64,000 nucleotides of DNA from JACVRM01 sp963809765. Its GTDB lineage: Bacteria > Actinomycetota > Thermoleophilia > Gaiellales > Gaiellaceae. The position numbers and the translations under genes were made by a program. Positions within the stretch are counted from its first letter, which is position 1, and the number at the start of each line of letters is the position of its first letter. The notes beneath the pieces are model-generated. The model saw only the letters and a list, made by a program, of their open reading frames with translations, had not been told where the DNA came from and searched no databases. Below, in pieces: positions 1 through 9,562 of this stretch. The stretch lies in contig CAWEKT010000001.1 in NCBI GenBank assembly GCA_963809765.1, forward strand, positions 248,001 to 312,000. The letters are read 5' to 3'.

Positions 1-702
1 CGCTTCCACTCGACCGACGCCGAGCGCGAGGTCGAACGCGTTCCCGTGGCCGTCGCGGCCCCGCTGGCCGTGGAGGCCTACGACGAGACGGCGGAGCTGT
101 CGGGTCCGGCCGTCAGCTACCTCTCGGACCGGATGCCGAGGCCGACGATCATCGCCTACGACCGGCCCGGCGTCACACCCGCCGCCGAAGAGCCGGCCGT
201 CGAGGACCGTGAGCCTGAGGCTGCGCCCCGGCGTGGCCGCTTCGGCCGCGGCTGGCTTGCGGCGGCCGCGGCGGTCGCGCTGGCGGTCGCGGCGGCGGCG
301 CTCGGCGCCTGGGCACTCGTCGCCGCCGACGACGACCCGACAGTCGTGTCGGCCGTTCCGTCCGGCGCCGCCGAGGCGATCGAACTGATCTCCAACGGAG
401 CGCGGTCGCTGCCCGTGCAGGGGTCGCAGGGCACGATGGTGCTCGTGGCGGCCCCGGACGGCCGGGCTGCGCTCGTGATCTCCGGGCTGGAGGCCGCGCC
501 TCCGGGCAAGGAGTACCAGGCGTGGGTGGTCACCGGGAAGTCGCCCACGTCCGCCGGACTGTTCAAGGGCGGCGTGACGCGTCTGGTCGTGCCGCTCACC
601 GTCCGCGTGCCGAAGGGCGCGATCGTAGCCGTGACCGTGGAGGTGTCGGGCGGAGCCCCGGCGCCCACGCAGCAGCCGCGCTACACCGTCCAGCGCGTCT
701 GA
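1..702 (+). CDS. RskA-like anti-sigma factor, C-terminal part (truncated by window start)
   Basis: The reading frame is open from base 1, so the gene begins outside the window; the GTG at 46 is internal. A charged linker is followed by one hydrophobic segment (about bases 250-330, Ala/Val/Leu rich) and an extracytoplasmic domain with the pattern PPGKEYQAWVV and a beta-rich tail, as in the C-terminal domain of RskA/RskA-like anti-sigma-K proteins. By family knowledge such proteins hold an ECF sigma factor at the membrane through an N-terminal domain, not visible here. It ends 48 bases from the convergent GGDEF gene, with a strong hairpin between them. Family assignment rests on the C-terminal domain only. 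Confidence 0.7.
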   Translation, partial: RFHSTDAEREVERVPVAVAAPLAVEAYDETAELSGPAVSYLSDRMPRPTIIAYDRPGVTPAAEEPAVEDREPEAAPRRGRFGRGWLAAAAAVALAVAAAALGAWALVAADDDPTVVSAVPSGAAEAIELISNGARSLPVQGSQGTMVLVAAPDGRAALVISGLEAAPPGKEYQAWVVTGKSPTSAGLFKGGVTRLVVPLTVRVPKGAIVAVTVEVSGGAPAPTQQPRYTVQRV

Positions 703-714
703 TCGACCTGGGGT

Positions 715-745
715 GCTCGGGGTTGCGTCCTGCGCAGCCCCGAGC
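715..745. terminator. Hairpin terminator between convergent genes
   Basis: Arms 715-727 and 733-745 form a 13-bp stem with one G-U pair and a five-base loop, located between the stop codons of two convergent genes. No U-tract follows on either strand, so it is probably a bidirectional stem-type terminator. Confidence 0.6.
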
Positions 746-750
746 GCCGC

Positions 751-1881
751 TTACTGGACGTGGCCCTTGCCGCTCTGCTTGGCGCGGTAGAGGTTCTCGT
801 CGGCGCGCCGGTAGAGCGACACGGCGTCGTCCTCGCGGCCGAGCTGAGCGACTCCGCCGGAAGTGTTGATCCGCTCCGACCCGGCGAACGGGCGTGCCGT
901 GATCGCATCCTGGAGTCGGTCGTACAGCTGCTTCGCGTCCTCGGCAGTCGACTCGGGCAGGACGACCGCGAACTCGTCGCCGCCGATGCGGCACGCGATG
1001 TCGGCCGAGCGGAGTGCCTCACGCACGCGCTCCCCCAGCTCGGTGAGGACGGCGTCGCCGCCGAGGTGGCCGAGCCGGTCGTTGATCTCCCTGAGGCCGT
1101 CGAGATCGAGCACCAGCAGCGTCAGCGGCCGGCCGTAGCGCTGCGCACGGGCGACCTCACGGTCGAGCACCTCGTCGAAGTAGCGCCGGTTGTGCAGACC
1201 CGTGAGCGAGTCGAGCTCGGCGAGCTGGCGGGCCTCGTGGAAGCGTCGCGCGTTCTCGATCGACGGGCCGGCGCTGGCGGCGAGATCCTCGATCAGCGCC
1301 AGCTCGTCCGGCGAGGCGTCGCGCTCGCGCCCGCGCCAGAACACGGCGAGCGTGCCCACGATCTCGTCGCGCCCCCCGGCGAGCGGCACGATCAGCCCGC
1401 CGCGGATGAGGTTGCCGTCGCGGCCGGCGTCACCGTCGCGGAAGCGGTAGTTGATCGCGACCGCGCGCGGCTGGCGCCCCTCGAGCGGCGGCGCGATCGG
1501 CTGGTTCGAGGCTTCGTCACGGCTCATCCCGTTCGTGGCGATCAGGGGGCCACCCTCGGCCTGCGGCAGGACGACCATGGCCGCGTCCACGCCCGGAAGC
1601 AGGCTGGCCGCCTCGAGCGTCCGTGCCAGCACCTCGTCGAGCTCGATCGCCCCTGCGAGCTGGGCCAGGAAGCGTCCGCGGCGGTTCTCCTCGCGCGCGC
1701 GCTCGAGCGCCTCGGAGAGCTCGCGCACGGTCGTCTCGAGCTGCCCCTGTGACCCGGGCGGAAGCTCAGCCGCGGCCTGCTCCGGCTCCTCGGCGCGCGA
1801 CCGCCTCGTCACGAGCAGCACGACGAGGACCACCACCAGGGTGGCCAGTGCCGCTGTCAACGAGAAGAGCGCCGTCGTCAC
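751..1881 (-). CDS. GAF-GGDEF diguanylate cyclase, membrane anchored
   Basis: Predicted to make cyclic di-GMP from two GTP. From the proposed GTG start at 1881 (376 residues) the protein opens with a single hydrophobic helix (ALFSLTAALATLVVVLVVLL), then a short coiled coil, a GAF-like sensor region and a C-terminal GGDEF domain. The GGDEF signature is intact (RIGGDEFAVVLP), and an RxxD inhibitory site (RSAD) lies exactly five residues before it, so product inhibition is expected. A longer ORF reaches 2061, but its first 60 residues look non-coding and would bury the membrane helix. No clear Shine-Dalgarno is visible at 1881. It is transcribed divergently from rpsL across a long control region. 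Confidence 0.85.
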   Translation of the reverse strand: MTTALFSLTAALATLVVVLVVLLVTRRSRAEEPEQAAAELPPGSQGQLETTVRELSEALERAREENRRGRFLAQLAGAIELDEVLARTLEAASLLPGVDAAMVVLPQAEGGPLIATNGMSRDEASNQPIAPPLEGRQPRAVAINYRFRDGDAGRDGNLIRGGLIVPLAGGRDEIVGTLAVFWRGRERDASPDELALIEDLAASAGPSIENARRFHEARQLAELDSLTGLHNRRYFDEVLDREVARAQRYGRPLTLLVLDLDGLREINDRLGHLGGDAVLTELGERVREALRSADIACRIGGDEFAVVLPESTAEDAKQLYDRLQDAITARPFAGSERINTSGGVAQLGREDDAVSLYRRADENLYRAKQSGKGHVQ

Positions 1882-2090
1882 GCCGGCGCGCCCCGTCGTT
1901 CGACGCCCGCATACCGCAGTTGCATCCTGCCCCTCGATTCTCCCCCAGGGCCGGTCCCTCACCGGCCACTGTCTCACTGTAATCGGGAGTAAGGCAGCTT
2001 TCACGGCCTCCGGCGACGTTTCACCCAGAGGCCCGTCGAGCGCCTTCCGGCCGGAAACCACCTTCTCGGCACGCTCTCACCACGGTTTGC

Positions 2091-2174
2091 GGCTGAGAGC
2101 CACAAAGTAGGGCCGCCGAGCGGCCTCGATTCGTAGGAAAGGCACCTTGTGGCTCTCTGCCACAAAGTGGTGCC
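2091..2174. repeat. Nested direct and inverted repeats in the rpsL upstream region
   Basis: The non-coding stretch 1882-2339 holds no gene. Within it GCCACAAAGT occurs at 2099-2108 and 2159-2168, exactly 60 bp apart. The first copy is part of an 18-bp arm (2091-2108) matched by an inverted copy at 2144-2161 with two mismatches. The second copy forms its own hairpin: GGCACC/GGTGCC outer arms (2141-2146, 2169-2174) and TTGTGGC/GCCACAA inner arms (2147-2153, 2159-2165) around a five-base loop. There is no T-tract, so it looks more like an operator or RNA structure than a terminator. Function unknown. Confidence 0.75.
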
Positions 2175-2196
2175 CAGACGCGCTCCAGGGCCCTGC

Positions 2197-2218
2197 GAAC
2201 ACGGCTTCGAACGTGTTC
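2197..2218. promoter_or_regulatory. Inverted repeat upstream of the rpsL promoter
   Basis: Arms GAACACG (2197-2203) and CGTGTTC (2212-2218) are perfectly inverted around an eight-base spacer. It lies about 45 bp upstream of the proposed -10 of rpsL, a sensible place for a regulator. It is not a standard LexA box because the spacing is wrong. Confidence 0.5.
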
Positions 2219-2258
2219 CAGCGGCCTCCGGGGCTGCCGGCCGACGCCTCGAGAACCT

Positions 2259-2267
2259 TGCTACCAT
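2259..2267 (+). promoter_or_regulatory. Extended -10 promoter for rpsL operon
   Basis: TGC immediately followed by TACCAT (2262-2267) resembles an extended -10. No good TTGACA lies at the right distance. The same TGC-TAnnnT arrangement precedes rpmJ and the NlpC/P60 gene, which supports the call. Confidence 0.45.
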
Positions 2268-2339
2268 GCGCGCCGGTGGTTGGCAGGGGGAAAGCCCTGC
2301 CGACCTTCTTTGTGTGTGCCCCCCGACCTTTGGAGTTCA

Positions 2340-2711
2340 GTGCCGACCGTTAACCAGCTCGTGCGCAAGGGCCGCAAGGCCATCAAGGAGAAGACCAGCA
2401 CGCCCCACCTGCAGGGGTCCCCGCAGCGGCGGGGCGTCTGCACGCGCGTCTTCACCCGCACGCCCAAGAAGCCGAACTCGGCGCTGCGCAAGGCCGCGCG
2501 CATCCGGCTCACGAACGGCATGGAGATCACCGCGTACATCCCGGGCGAGGGCCACAACCTCCAGGAGCACTCGGTCGTCCTCGTCCGCGGCGGCCGCGTC
2601 AAGGACCTGCCCGGCATCCGCTACAAGGTCATCCGCGCTGCGCTCGACGCTGCCGGCGTGAGCGACCGCCGCCAGGGCCGCTCCAAGTACGGGGCCAAGC
2701 GGCCCGCCTGA
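2340..2711 (+). CDS. rpsL: 30S ribosomal protein S12 (uS12)
   Basis: S12 sits at the decoding centre of the small subunit and is the classic streptomycin-resistance locus. The 123-residue product starts PTVNQLVRKGR and contains the invariant PKKPNSALRK loop and the DLPGIRY segment. The GTG start at 2340 is chosen because a TGGAG lies five bases upstream and the family N-terminus begins there; 20 further codons upstream in the same frame are spurious. First gene of the str cluster, eight bases before rpsG. Confidence 0.97.
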   Translation: MPTVNQLVRKGRKAIKEKTSTPHLQGSPQRRGVCTRVFTRTPKKPNSALRKAARIRLTNGMEITAYIPGEGHNLQEHSVVLVRGGRVKDLPGIRYKVIRAALDAAGVSDRRQGRSKYGAKRPA

Positions 2712-2719
2712 GGCTTCGT

Positions 2720-3191
2720 ATGCCGCGTCGCGCAGAGATCGAGCCGAGGGAGCTGGCGCCGGATCCGGTGCACACCTCCGTGCTCGTCAGCCAGGTCGTC
2801 AACAGCGTCATGCTGGACGGCAAGAAGAGCATCGCCGAGCAGCTCGTCTACTCGGCGCTCGACCGGTCTGGGCGAGCGCACCGGCAAGCCGCCGGTCGAG
2901 GTGCTCGAGCAGGCGATCAAGACCGTCACGCCCGTCCTGGAGGTCCGCTCCCGCCGTGTCGGCGGCGCCAACTACCAGGTGCCCGTCGAGGTGCCGCAGC
3001 GCCGCGCCCGGACGCTCGCCATCCGCTGGGTGGTCGAGAACGCCCGCAAGCGCCGCGAGAAGGGCATGGACGAGAAGCTCGCGGGCGAGCTCCTCGACGC
3101 GCTGAACCAGCAGGGCGGCGCGTTCAAGCAGAAGGACGACCAGTACCGGATGGCGCAGGCCAACAAGGCCTTCGCGCACTACCGCTGGTAA
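2720..3191 (+). CDS. rpsG: 30S ribosomal protein S7 (uS7), with apparent frameshift
   Basis: S7 binds the 3' major domain of 16S rRNA and nucleates head assembly. The N-terminal half (from ATG 2720) and the C-terminal half (ending AHYRW) are in different frames. Dropping one T near 2867 restores a continuous 156-residue protein, the normal family length, reading SALDR-LGERTGKPPVEVLEQA across the junction. Since rpsG is essential and neighbouring genes show similar single-base errors, I read this as a sequencing or assembly error. It ends five bases before fusA. Confidence 0.93.
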
Positions 3192-3195
3192 CGAC

Positions 3196-5304
3196 ATGTC
3201 GAACGTCGCCACACAGACAGAGGTCGGGCTCGACCGCGTCCGGAACATCGGGATCATGGCCCACATCGACGCGGGCAAGACCACGACGACGGAGCGGATC
3301 CTCTACTACACCGGCCGCACCCACAAGATGGGCGAGGTCCACGAGGGCGCCGCGACGATGGACTGGATGGCGCAGGAGCAGGAGCGCGGCATCACGATCA
3401 CGTCTGCTGCGACGACGGCGTTCTGGCGGGACTTCCGCATCAACATCATTGATACGCCCGGGCACGTGGACTTCACGGTCGAGGTCGAGCGCAGCCTGCG
3501 AGTGCTGGACGGCGCGATCGCCGTCTTCGACTCCGTCGCCGGCGTCGAGCCGCAGTCCGAGACCGTCTGGCGCCAGGCGGACCGCTACCGCGTGCCGCGC
3601 ATCGCCTTCATCAACAAGATGGACCGCACCGGCGCGGATTACTTCGCCGCCGTGCAGTCGATGGTCGACCGTCTCGGTGCCCACCCGGTGCCCGTGCAGC
3701 TGCCGCTCGGTCAGGAGGAGCACTTCCGCGGCGTCATCGACCTGGTCGAGATGCGGGCGATCGTCTACAAGGACGCGCTCGGCATGGACTACGTCACGGA
3801 GGAGATCCCCGAGGAGCTCCGCGAGCAGGCGGAGGAGTACCACCACCAGCTCATCGACTCGGTCGCCGACCACGACGACGAGCTGATGGAGACGTACCTG
3901 CAGGACGAGTCGAAGGTCAGCCCCGAGATGCTTCGGCGCGCGCTGCGGGCGGCCACGCTCGACATCACGGTGACGCCGGTCCTGGCCGGCTCGGCGTTCA
4001 AGAACAAGGGCATCCAGCCGCTGCTCGACGCGGTTGTCGACTTCCTGCCGAGCCCGCTGGACGTCCCGCCCGTGCACGGCATCGACCCGCGCACCGAGCA
4101 CGAGCTCTCTCGGCGCCCGGCCGCGGACGAGCCGTTCGCCGCGCTCGCCTTCAAGGTGATGACCGATCCCTACGTCGGCAAGCTGACGTACTTCCGGGTC
4201 TACTCGGGCAAGATCAAGGCCGGCGACCGCGTCGTCAACACGACGAACGGCAAGACCGAGCGGATCGGGCGCATCCTCCAGATGCACGCCAACCACCGCG
4301 AGGAGCGGGCCGAGATCGCCGCCGGCGAGATCGCCGCCGCGGTCGGTCTCAAGCAGACGACCACCGGCGACACGCTCGCCATCGACACGGCGCCGATCGT
4401 GCTCGAGTCGATGACGTTCCCCGATCCGGTCATCGCCGTCGCGATCGAGCCGAAGACGAAGGGCGACCAGGACAAGCTCGGGGCCGCGCTGCAGCGCCTG
4501 TCGGAGGAGGATCCGACCTTCCGCGTGCAGTCAGACGAGGAGACGGGGCAGACGCTCATCTCGGGGATGGGCGAGCTGCACCTGGAGATCATCGTCGACC
4601 GGCTCATGCGCGAGTTCAAGGTCGACGCGAACGTCGGCCGGCCGCAGGTCGCCTACCGCGAGACCGTCGGCAAGCGCGTGGAGAAGATCCAGGGGCGCTT
4701 CGTGCGCCAGACCGGTGGTCGCGGCCAGTACGGCCACGCCGTCATCAACCTGGAACCGGCCGAGCCGGGGGAGGGCTACGAGTTCATCGACCGCATCGTC
4801 GGCGGCGCCATCCCGAAGGAGTACATCCCATCGGTCGACCTCGGCATCCAGGAGGCGATGGAGTCGGGCATCCTGGCCGGCTTCCCCGTCGTCGACATCC
4901 GCATCGAGCTCGTCGAGGGCTCCTACCACGAGGTCGACTCGAGCGAGATGGCCTTCAAGGTCGCGGGCTCGATGGCCTTCAAGGAGGGAATGAAGCGCGC
5001 AGACCCGAAGCTGCTCGAGCCGATGATGGCCGTCGAGGTCGTCACGCCGGACGAGTACCTCGGCGACGTCATGGGCGACCTCAACTCCCGGCGCGGACGC
5101 GTCGAGGGGCTGGAGCCGCGAGGCAACGCACAGGCGATCCGGGCGCGCGTCCCGCTCGCCACGATGTTCGGGTACGCAACCGACCTGCGCTCGACGACGC
5201 AGGGCCGGGCGACGTTCACCATGCAGTTCGATCGCTACGAGGAGGCGCCGAAGGACCTCCTCGCCAAGCTGACCGACTCAGAGACCGGGCCGGGCAAGTC
5301 CTAG
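3196..5304 (+). CDS. fusA: Elongation factor G
   Basis: GTPase that drives ribosome translocation and, with ribosome recycling factor, subunit splitting. The 702-residue protein has all G-domain motifs: AHIDAGKT (22-29), the switch-I threonine region ERGITITSA, DTPGH (86-90) and NKMD (140-143), followed by domains II-V. Length and context between rpsG and tuf are typical of translational EF-G rather than a paralogue. Intact, in contrast to the preceding gene. Confidence 0.97.
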   Translation: MSNVATQTEVGLDRVRNIGIMAHIDAGKTTTTERILYYTGRTHKMGEVHEGAATMDWMAQEQERGITITSAATTAFWRDFRINIIDTPGHVDFTVEVERSLRVLDGAIAVFDSVAGVEPQSETVWRQADRYRVPRIAFINKMDRTGADYFAAVQSMVDRLGAHPVPVQLPLGQEEHFRGVIDLVEMRAIVYKDALGMDYVTEEIPEELREQAEEYHHQLIDSVADHDDELMETYLQDESKVSPEMLRRALRAATLDITVTPVLAGSAFKNKGIQPLLDAVVDFLPSPLDVPPVHGIDPRTEHELSRRPAADEPFAALAFKVMTDPYVGKLTYFRVYSGKIKAGDRVVNTTNGKTERIGRILQMHANHREERAEIAAGEIAAAVGLKQTTTGDTLAIDTAPIVLESMTFPDPVIAVAIEPKTKGDQDKLGAALQRLSEEDPTFRVQSDEETGQTLISGMGELHLEIIVDRLMREFKVDANVGRPQVAYRETVGKRVEKIQGRFVRQTGGRGQYGHAVINLEPAEPGEGYEFIDRIVGGAIPKEYIPSVDLGIQEAMESGILAGFPVVDIRIELVEGSYHEVDSSEMAFKVAGSMAFKEGMKRADPKLLEPMMAVEVVTPDEYLGDVMGDLNSRRGRVEGLEPRGNAQAIRARVPLATMFGYATDLRSTTQGRATFTMQFDRYEEAPKDLLAKLTDSETGPGKS

Positions 5305-5329
5305 GCCAGAGAGGAATTCGGAGGGATCA

Positions 5330-6520
<1,191 letters not shown>

Positions 6521-6544
6521 CGACTCGACTCGGGAAGGGGCACG

Positions 6545-6853
6545 GTGCCGCAACAGAAGATCCGCATCCGGTTGAAGGGCTACGACCACACGCAGCTCGA
6601 CCGCTCGGCGACCCAGATCGTCGACACGGCGCAGCGCACCGGTGCGACCATCACCGGCCCCGTGCCCCTACCCACCGAGAAGAACGTGTACTGCGTGATC
6701 CGCAGCCCGTTCAAGGACAAGGACTCGCGTGAGCACTTCGAGGTGCGCACGCACAAGCGCCTGATCGACATCCACAACCCGACGCCGAAGACGGTCGACT
6801 CGCTGATGCGGCTCGACCTGCCGGCCGGCGTCGACATCGAGATCAAGCTCTAG
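6545..6853 (+). CDS. rpsJ: 30S ribosomal protein S10 (uS10)
   Basis: The 102-residue protein starts at GTG 6545 with QQKIRIRLKGYDH after the initiator and Pro, and contains the loop motif TGPVPLPTEKN. S10 is a head protein and also a NusB partner in antitermination in other bacteria. The stop lies eight bases before rplC. Confidence 0.96.
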   Translation: MPQQKIRIRLKGYDHTQLDRSATQIVDTAQRTGATITGPVPLPTEKNVYCVIRSPFKDKDSREHFEVRTHKRLIDIHNPTPKTVDSLMRLDLPAGVDIEIKL

Positions 6854-6861
6854 GACAGCGC

Positions 6862-7479
6862 ATGAAGGGGATCGTTGGCAGGAAGCTCGGTATGACCCAG
6901 ATCTTCGACCCGGAGAGCGGGCAGCTCACCCCCGTCACCGTGATCGAGGCTGGACCGTGCCCGGTGACCTATGTGCGCACGAACGATGCGGACGGCTACG
7001 AGGCCGTGCAGCTGGCGTTCGACCCCGTCGCCGAGCGCAAGCTCTCGAAGGCCGAGGTCGGGCACCTGAAGAAGGGGCGCACGACTCCGCACCGACACCT
7101 CGTCGAGTTCCGCGGCGGCTCCGAGCTGACGGTCGGCGAGACGGTCACGGTCGAGGCCTTCGAGCCCGGTGACAAGGTGAAGGTCGCCGGAATCGGCATC
7201 GGCAAGGGCTTCGCCGGGACGATCAAGCGACACAACTTCCACCGTGGGCCGGTCACGCACGGCTCGCACAACATCCGCAAGCCGGGCTCGATCGGCGCCT
7301 CCGCCACGCCGTCCCGTGTCTTCAAGGGGATGAAGATGGCCGGCCGCATGGGCGGCAAGCGCGTGACCCAGGTCGGCCTGACGGTGCACTCCGTCGAGCC
7401 GGAGCAGAACCTGCTGCTGGTGCGCGGCGCCGTGCCCGGGCCCAAGAACGGCATCGTCGAGATCCGGGAGCAGAAGTAG
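6862..7479 (+). CDS. rplC: 50S ribosomal protein L3 (uL3)
   Basis: A 205-residue L3 beginning MKGIVGRKLGMTQIF, with the central loop GPVTHGSHNIRKPGSIGASA that reaches toward the peptidyl transferase centre. Its TAG stop overlaps the GTG start of rplD by one base, so the two are probably translationally coupled. Confidence 0.96.
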   Translation: MKGIVGRKLGMTQIFDPESGQLTPVTVIEAGPCPVTYVRTNDADGYEAVQLAFDPVAERKLSKAEVGHLKKGRTTPHRHLVEFRGGSELTVGETVTVEAFEPGDKVKVAGIGIGKGFAGTIKRHNFHRGPVTHGSHNIRKPGSIGASATPSRVFKGMKMAGRMGGKRVTQVGLTVHSVEPEQNLLLVRGAVPGPKNGIVEIREQK

Positions 7480-8135
7480 TGGCCGCGCCGAAGGCACCGG
7501 TCCTCGACGCCTCGGGCGGGGCGGCCAAGCAGGTGACGCTCGCCGAGAGCGTGTTCGCGACCGAGGGGAAGGCTCACCTCGTGCACGAGGCCGTCCGCGC
7601 CGAGCTGAACGCCCGCCGCGCCGGCACCCGAGCCGCCAAAACCCGCGGGCTCGTCTCGGGCGGCCGCGGCAAGCCGTGGCGCCAGAAGGGCACCGGTCGC
7701 GCTCGCGCGGGAACCATTCGCGCGCCGCAGTTCACCGGCGGCGGCGTCGCGTTCCCGCCCACCGCGCACACGTTCGACGTCAAGGTCAACCGCAAGGCAT
7801 GGCGCAGCGCGCTCTGCACCGCGCTCACCGACCATGCGCAGCGCGACACGCTCGCGATCGTCGACGCCGGCGTCTTCGACGCCCCCTCGACGAAGCAGGC
7901 GCTGGCTGTCCTCGACGGGTTCGGCAAGGAGCTCCCGGCCGTGGTCGTCGTGACCGCGGAGGAGGAGAACGTCATCAAGTCGTTCCGCAACCTCGACCGC
8001 GTGCTCGTGCTCGAGCCGGCCGAGCTCGAAGTGGCGACGGTCGTCTGGGCGCGCACCCTGCTCGTGACCGAGCGCGGGCTCGAGGGCCTGCAGCGGCGGG
8101 CCGGCCTCAAGCCGGCCGACGGGGAGGGCGCATGA
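7479..8135 (+). CDS. rplD: 50S ribosomal protein L4 (uL4)
   Basis: A 218-residue L4 with the signature RAGTRAAKTRGLVSGGRGKP and WRQKGTGRARAGT in the extended loop that lines the exit tunnel. It starts with GTG overlapping the rplC stop and ends in an ATGA overlap with rplW. Confidence 0.95.
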   Translation: MAAPKAPVLDASGGAAKQVTLAESVFATEGKAHLVHEAVRAELNARRAGTRAAKTRGLVSGGRGKPWRQKGTGRARAGTIRAPQFTGGGVAFPPTAHTFDVKVNRKAWRSALCTALTDHAQRDTLAIVDAGVFDAPSTKQALAVLDGFGKELPAVVVVTAEEENVIKSFRNLDRVLVLEPAELEVATVVWARTLLVTERGLEGLQRRAGLKPADGEGA

Positions 8136-8428
8136 GCCTGCATCCGAACGAAGTGCTGCTGGCCCCGGTGCTCTCGGAGAAGAGCTACCACGGCATCGAC
8201 ACCGGCCGGTACTCCTTCCGCATCCACCGCGACGCGCACAAGACGCAGGTGCGCCAGGCCGTCGAGGAGCTCTTCGGCGTCAAGGTCGATCGCGTGAACA
8301 TCATCAAGGTGCCGCCCAAGCCCAAGCGCCGCGGCCTGACCACGGGCATCCGCCCGGGTTGGAAGAAGGCCGTCGTGCAGCTGAAGCCGGGCGAGAGCAT
8401 CGAAATCTTCCAGGACCCGGGGGTCTAG
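8132..8428 (+). CDS. rplW: 50S ribosomal protein L23 (uL23)
   Basis: A 98-residue exit-tunnel rim protein and docking site for trigger factor and SRP. The ATG at 8132 overlaps the TGA of rplD and gives the family N-terminus (HPNEVLLAPVLSEKS); upstream extension in this frame is a shadow of rplD. Confidence 0.95.
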   Translation: MSLHPNEVLLAPVLSEKSYHGIDTGRYSFRIHRDAHKTQVRQAVEELFGVKVDRVNIIKVPPKPKRRGLTTGIRPGWKKAVVQLKPGESIEIFQDPGV

Positions 8429-8433
8429 AGCCG

Positions 8434-9279
8434 ATGCCAGTTCGCAAGTTCAAGCCGACGAGCCCTGGCCGCAGGTTCATGTCCGTCTCGACCTTCGAGG
8501 AGGTCACGAAGAAGGAGCCGGAGAAGAGCCTGCTGGAGCCGGTCAAGAAGACGGGCGGCCGCAACAACAACGGCCGGATCACGACCCGGCACCGCGGCGG
8601 CGGCCACAAGCGCCGCTACCGCGTCGTCGACTTCAAGCGGCTGAAGGACGGTGTGCCGGCCAAGGTTGCAGCGATCGAGTACGACCCGAACCGCTCGGCC
8701 CGGATCGCGCTGCTCCACTACGCCGACGGCGCCAAGGCCTACATCCTCGCCCCGGCGCGGCTGCGGGTCGGCGCCATGGTCGAGTCCGGCCCTGGGGCTG
8801 ACATCAAGCCCGGCAACGCCCTGCCGCTGGCCAACATCCCCACCGGCACGCTGATCCACAACGTGGAGCTGAAGCCGGGCCAGGGCGGCAAGATGGCGCG
8901 CTCGGCGGGCGCCGGCGTCCAGTTGGTCGCGAAGGACGACGGCTACGGGGTACTGCGCCTCGCCTCCGGCGAGATGCGCCGCGTGCCGCTGACCTGCCGC
9001 GCCACCGTCGGGCAAGTCGGAAACGTCGACCACCAGAACATCTCGGGCGGGAAGGCCGGCCGCAGCCGCTGGCGCGGCAAGCGCCCGACCGTGCGCGGCT
9101 CGGCCATGAACCCGGTCGACCATCCGCACGGCGGCGGCGAGGGCAAGTCGAAGGGCGGCCGGCACCCGGTGACGCCGTGGGGCGTGCCGACGCTCGGCAA
9201 ACCGACCCGTCGCAAGCACAAGGCGTCCGACAAGCTGATCGTCCGGCGCCGCCGGCGCGGAAAGGAAGGTAGGCGGTGA
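8434..9279 (+). CDS. rplB: 50S ribosomal protein L2 (uL2)
   Basis: L2 is near the peptidyl transferase centre and is needed for subunit association. The 281-residue product starts MPVRKFKPTSPGRR at ATG 8434, five bases after rplW. It contains GRNNNGRITTRHRGGGHKR and the C-terminal MNPVDHPHGGGEGK, including the conserved histidine of the family. The stop overlaps the rpsS start. Confidence 0.96.
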   Translation: MPVRKFKPTSPGRRFMSVSTFEEVTKKEPEKSLLEPVKKTGGRNNNGRITTRHRGGGHKRRYRVVDFKRLKDGVPAKVAAIEYDPNRSARIALLHYADGAKAYILAPARLRVGAMVESGPGADIKPGNALPLANIPTGTLIHNVELKPGQGGKMARSAGAGVQLVAKDDGYGVLRLASGEMRRVPLTCRATVGQVGNVDHQNISGGKAGRSRWRGKRPTVRGSAMNPVDHPHGGGEGKSKGGRHPVTPWGVPTLGKPTRRKHKASDKLIVRRRRRGKEGRR

Positions 9280-9560
9280 GCCGCTCGTCCAAGAAGGGCC
9301 CGTTCGTCGAGGAGCGGCTGATGAGCCGCATCGAGGCCATGAACGCCTCGAACGAGAAGCGCATGGTGCGCACCTGGTCGCGCTCCTCCACCGTCTTCCC
9401 GGACATGGTCGGGCACACGATCGCCGTCCACGACGGCCGCAAGCACGTGCCGGTGTTCGTCACCGAGCAGATGGTGGGGCACAAGCTCGGCGAGTTCGCG
9501 CCCACGCGCACGTTCCGCGGCCATGCTGGTGACCGCCAGGCACAGGTGAAGAAGCGCTAG
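9276..9560 (+). CDS. rpsS: 30S ribosomal protein S19 (uS19)
   Basis: The 94-residue S19 starts at GTG 9276 inside the rplB stop (GTGA overlap) with SRSSKKGPFVEERL and ends in the typical THRFRGH-like tail (TRTFRGHAG). It binds S13 at the top of the 30S head. Confidence 0.95.
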   Translation: MSRSSKKGPFVEERLMSRIEAMNASNEKRMVRTWSRSSTVFPDMVGHTIAVHDGRKHVPVFVTEQMVGHKLGEFAPTRTFRGHAGDRQAQVKKR

Positions 9561-9562
9561 CC

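Noticed and set aside
2206..2219. Possible LexA box (GAAC...GTTC) upstream of rpsL
   Set aside because: Only two bases separate the half-sites instead of four; not a valid SOS box.
2720..3886. Long ORF of 388 residues starting as S7 and running into fusA
   Set aside because: After ~49 residues it is the wrong frame of rpsG and fusA; the true S7 C-terminus and EF-G are in other frames.
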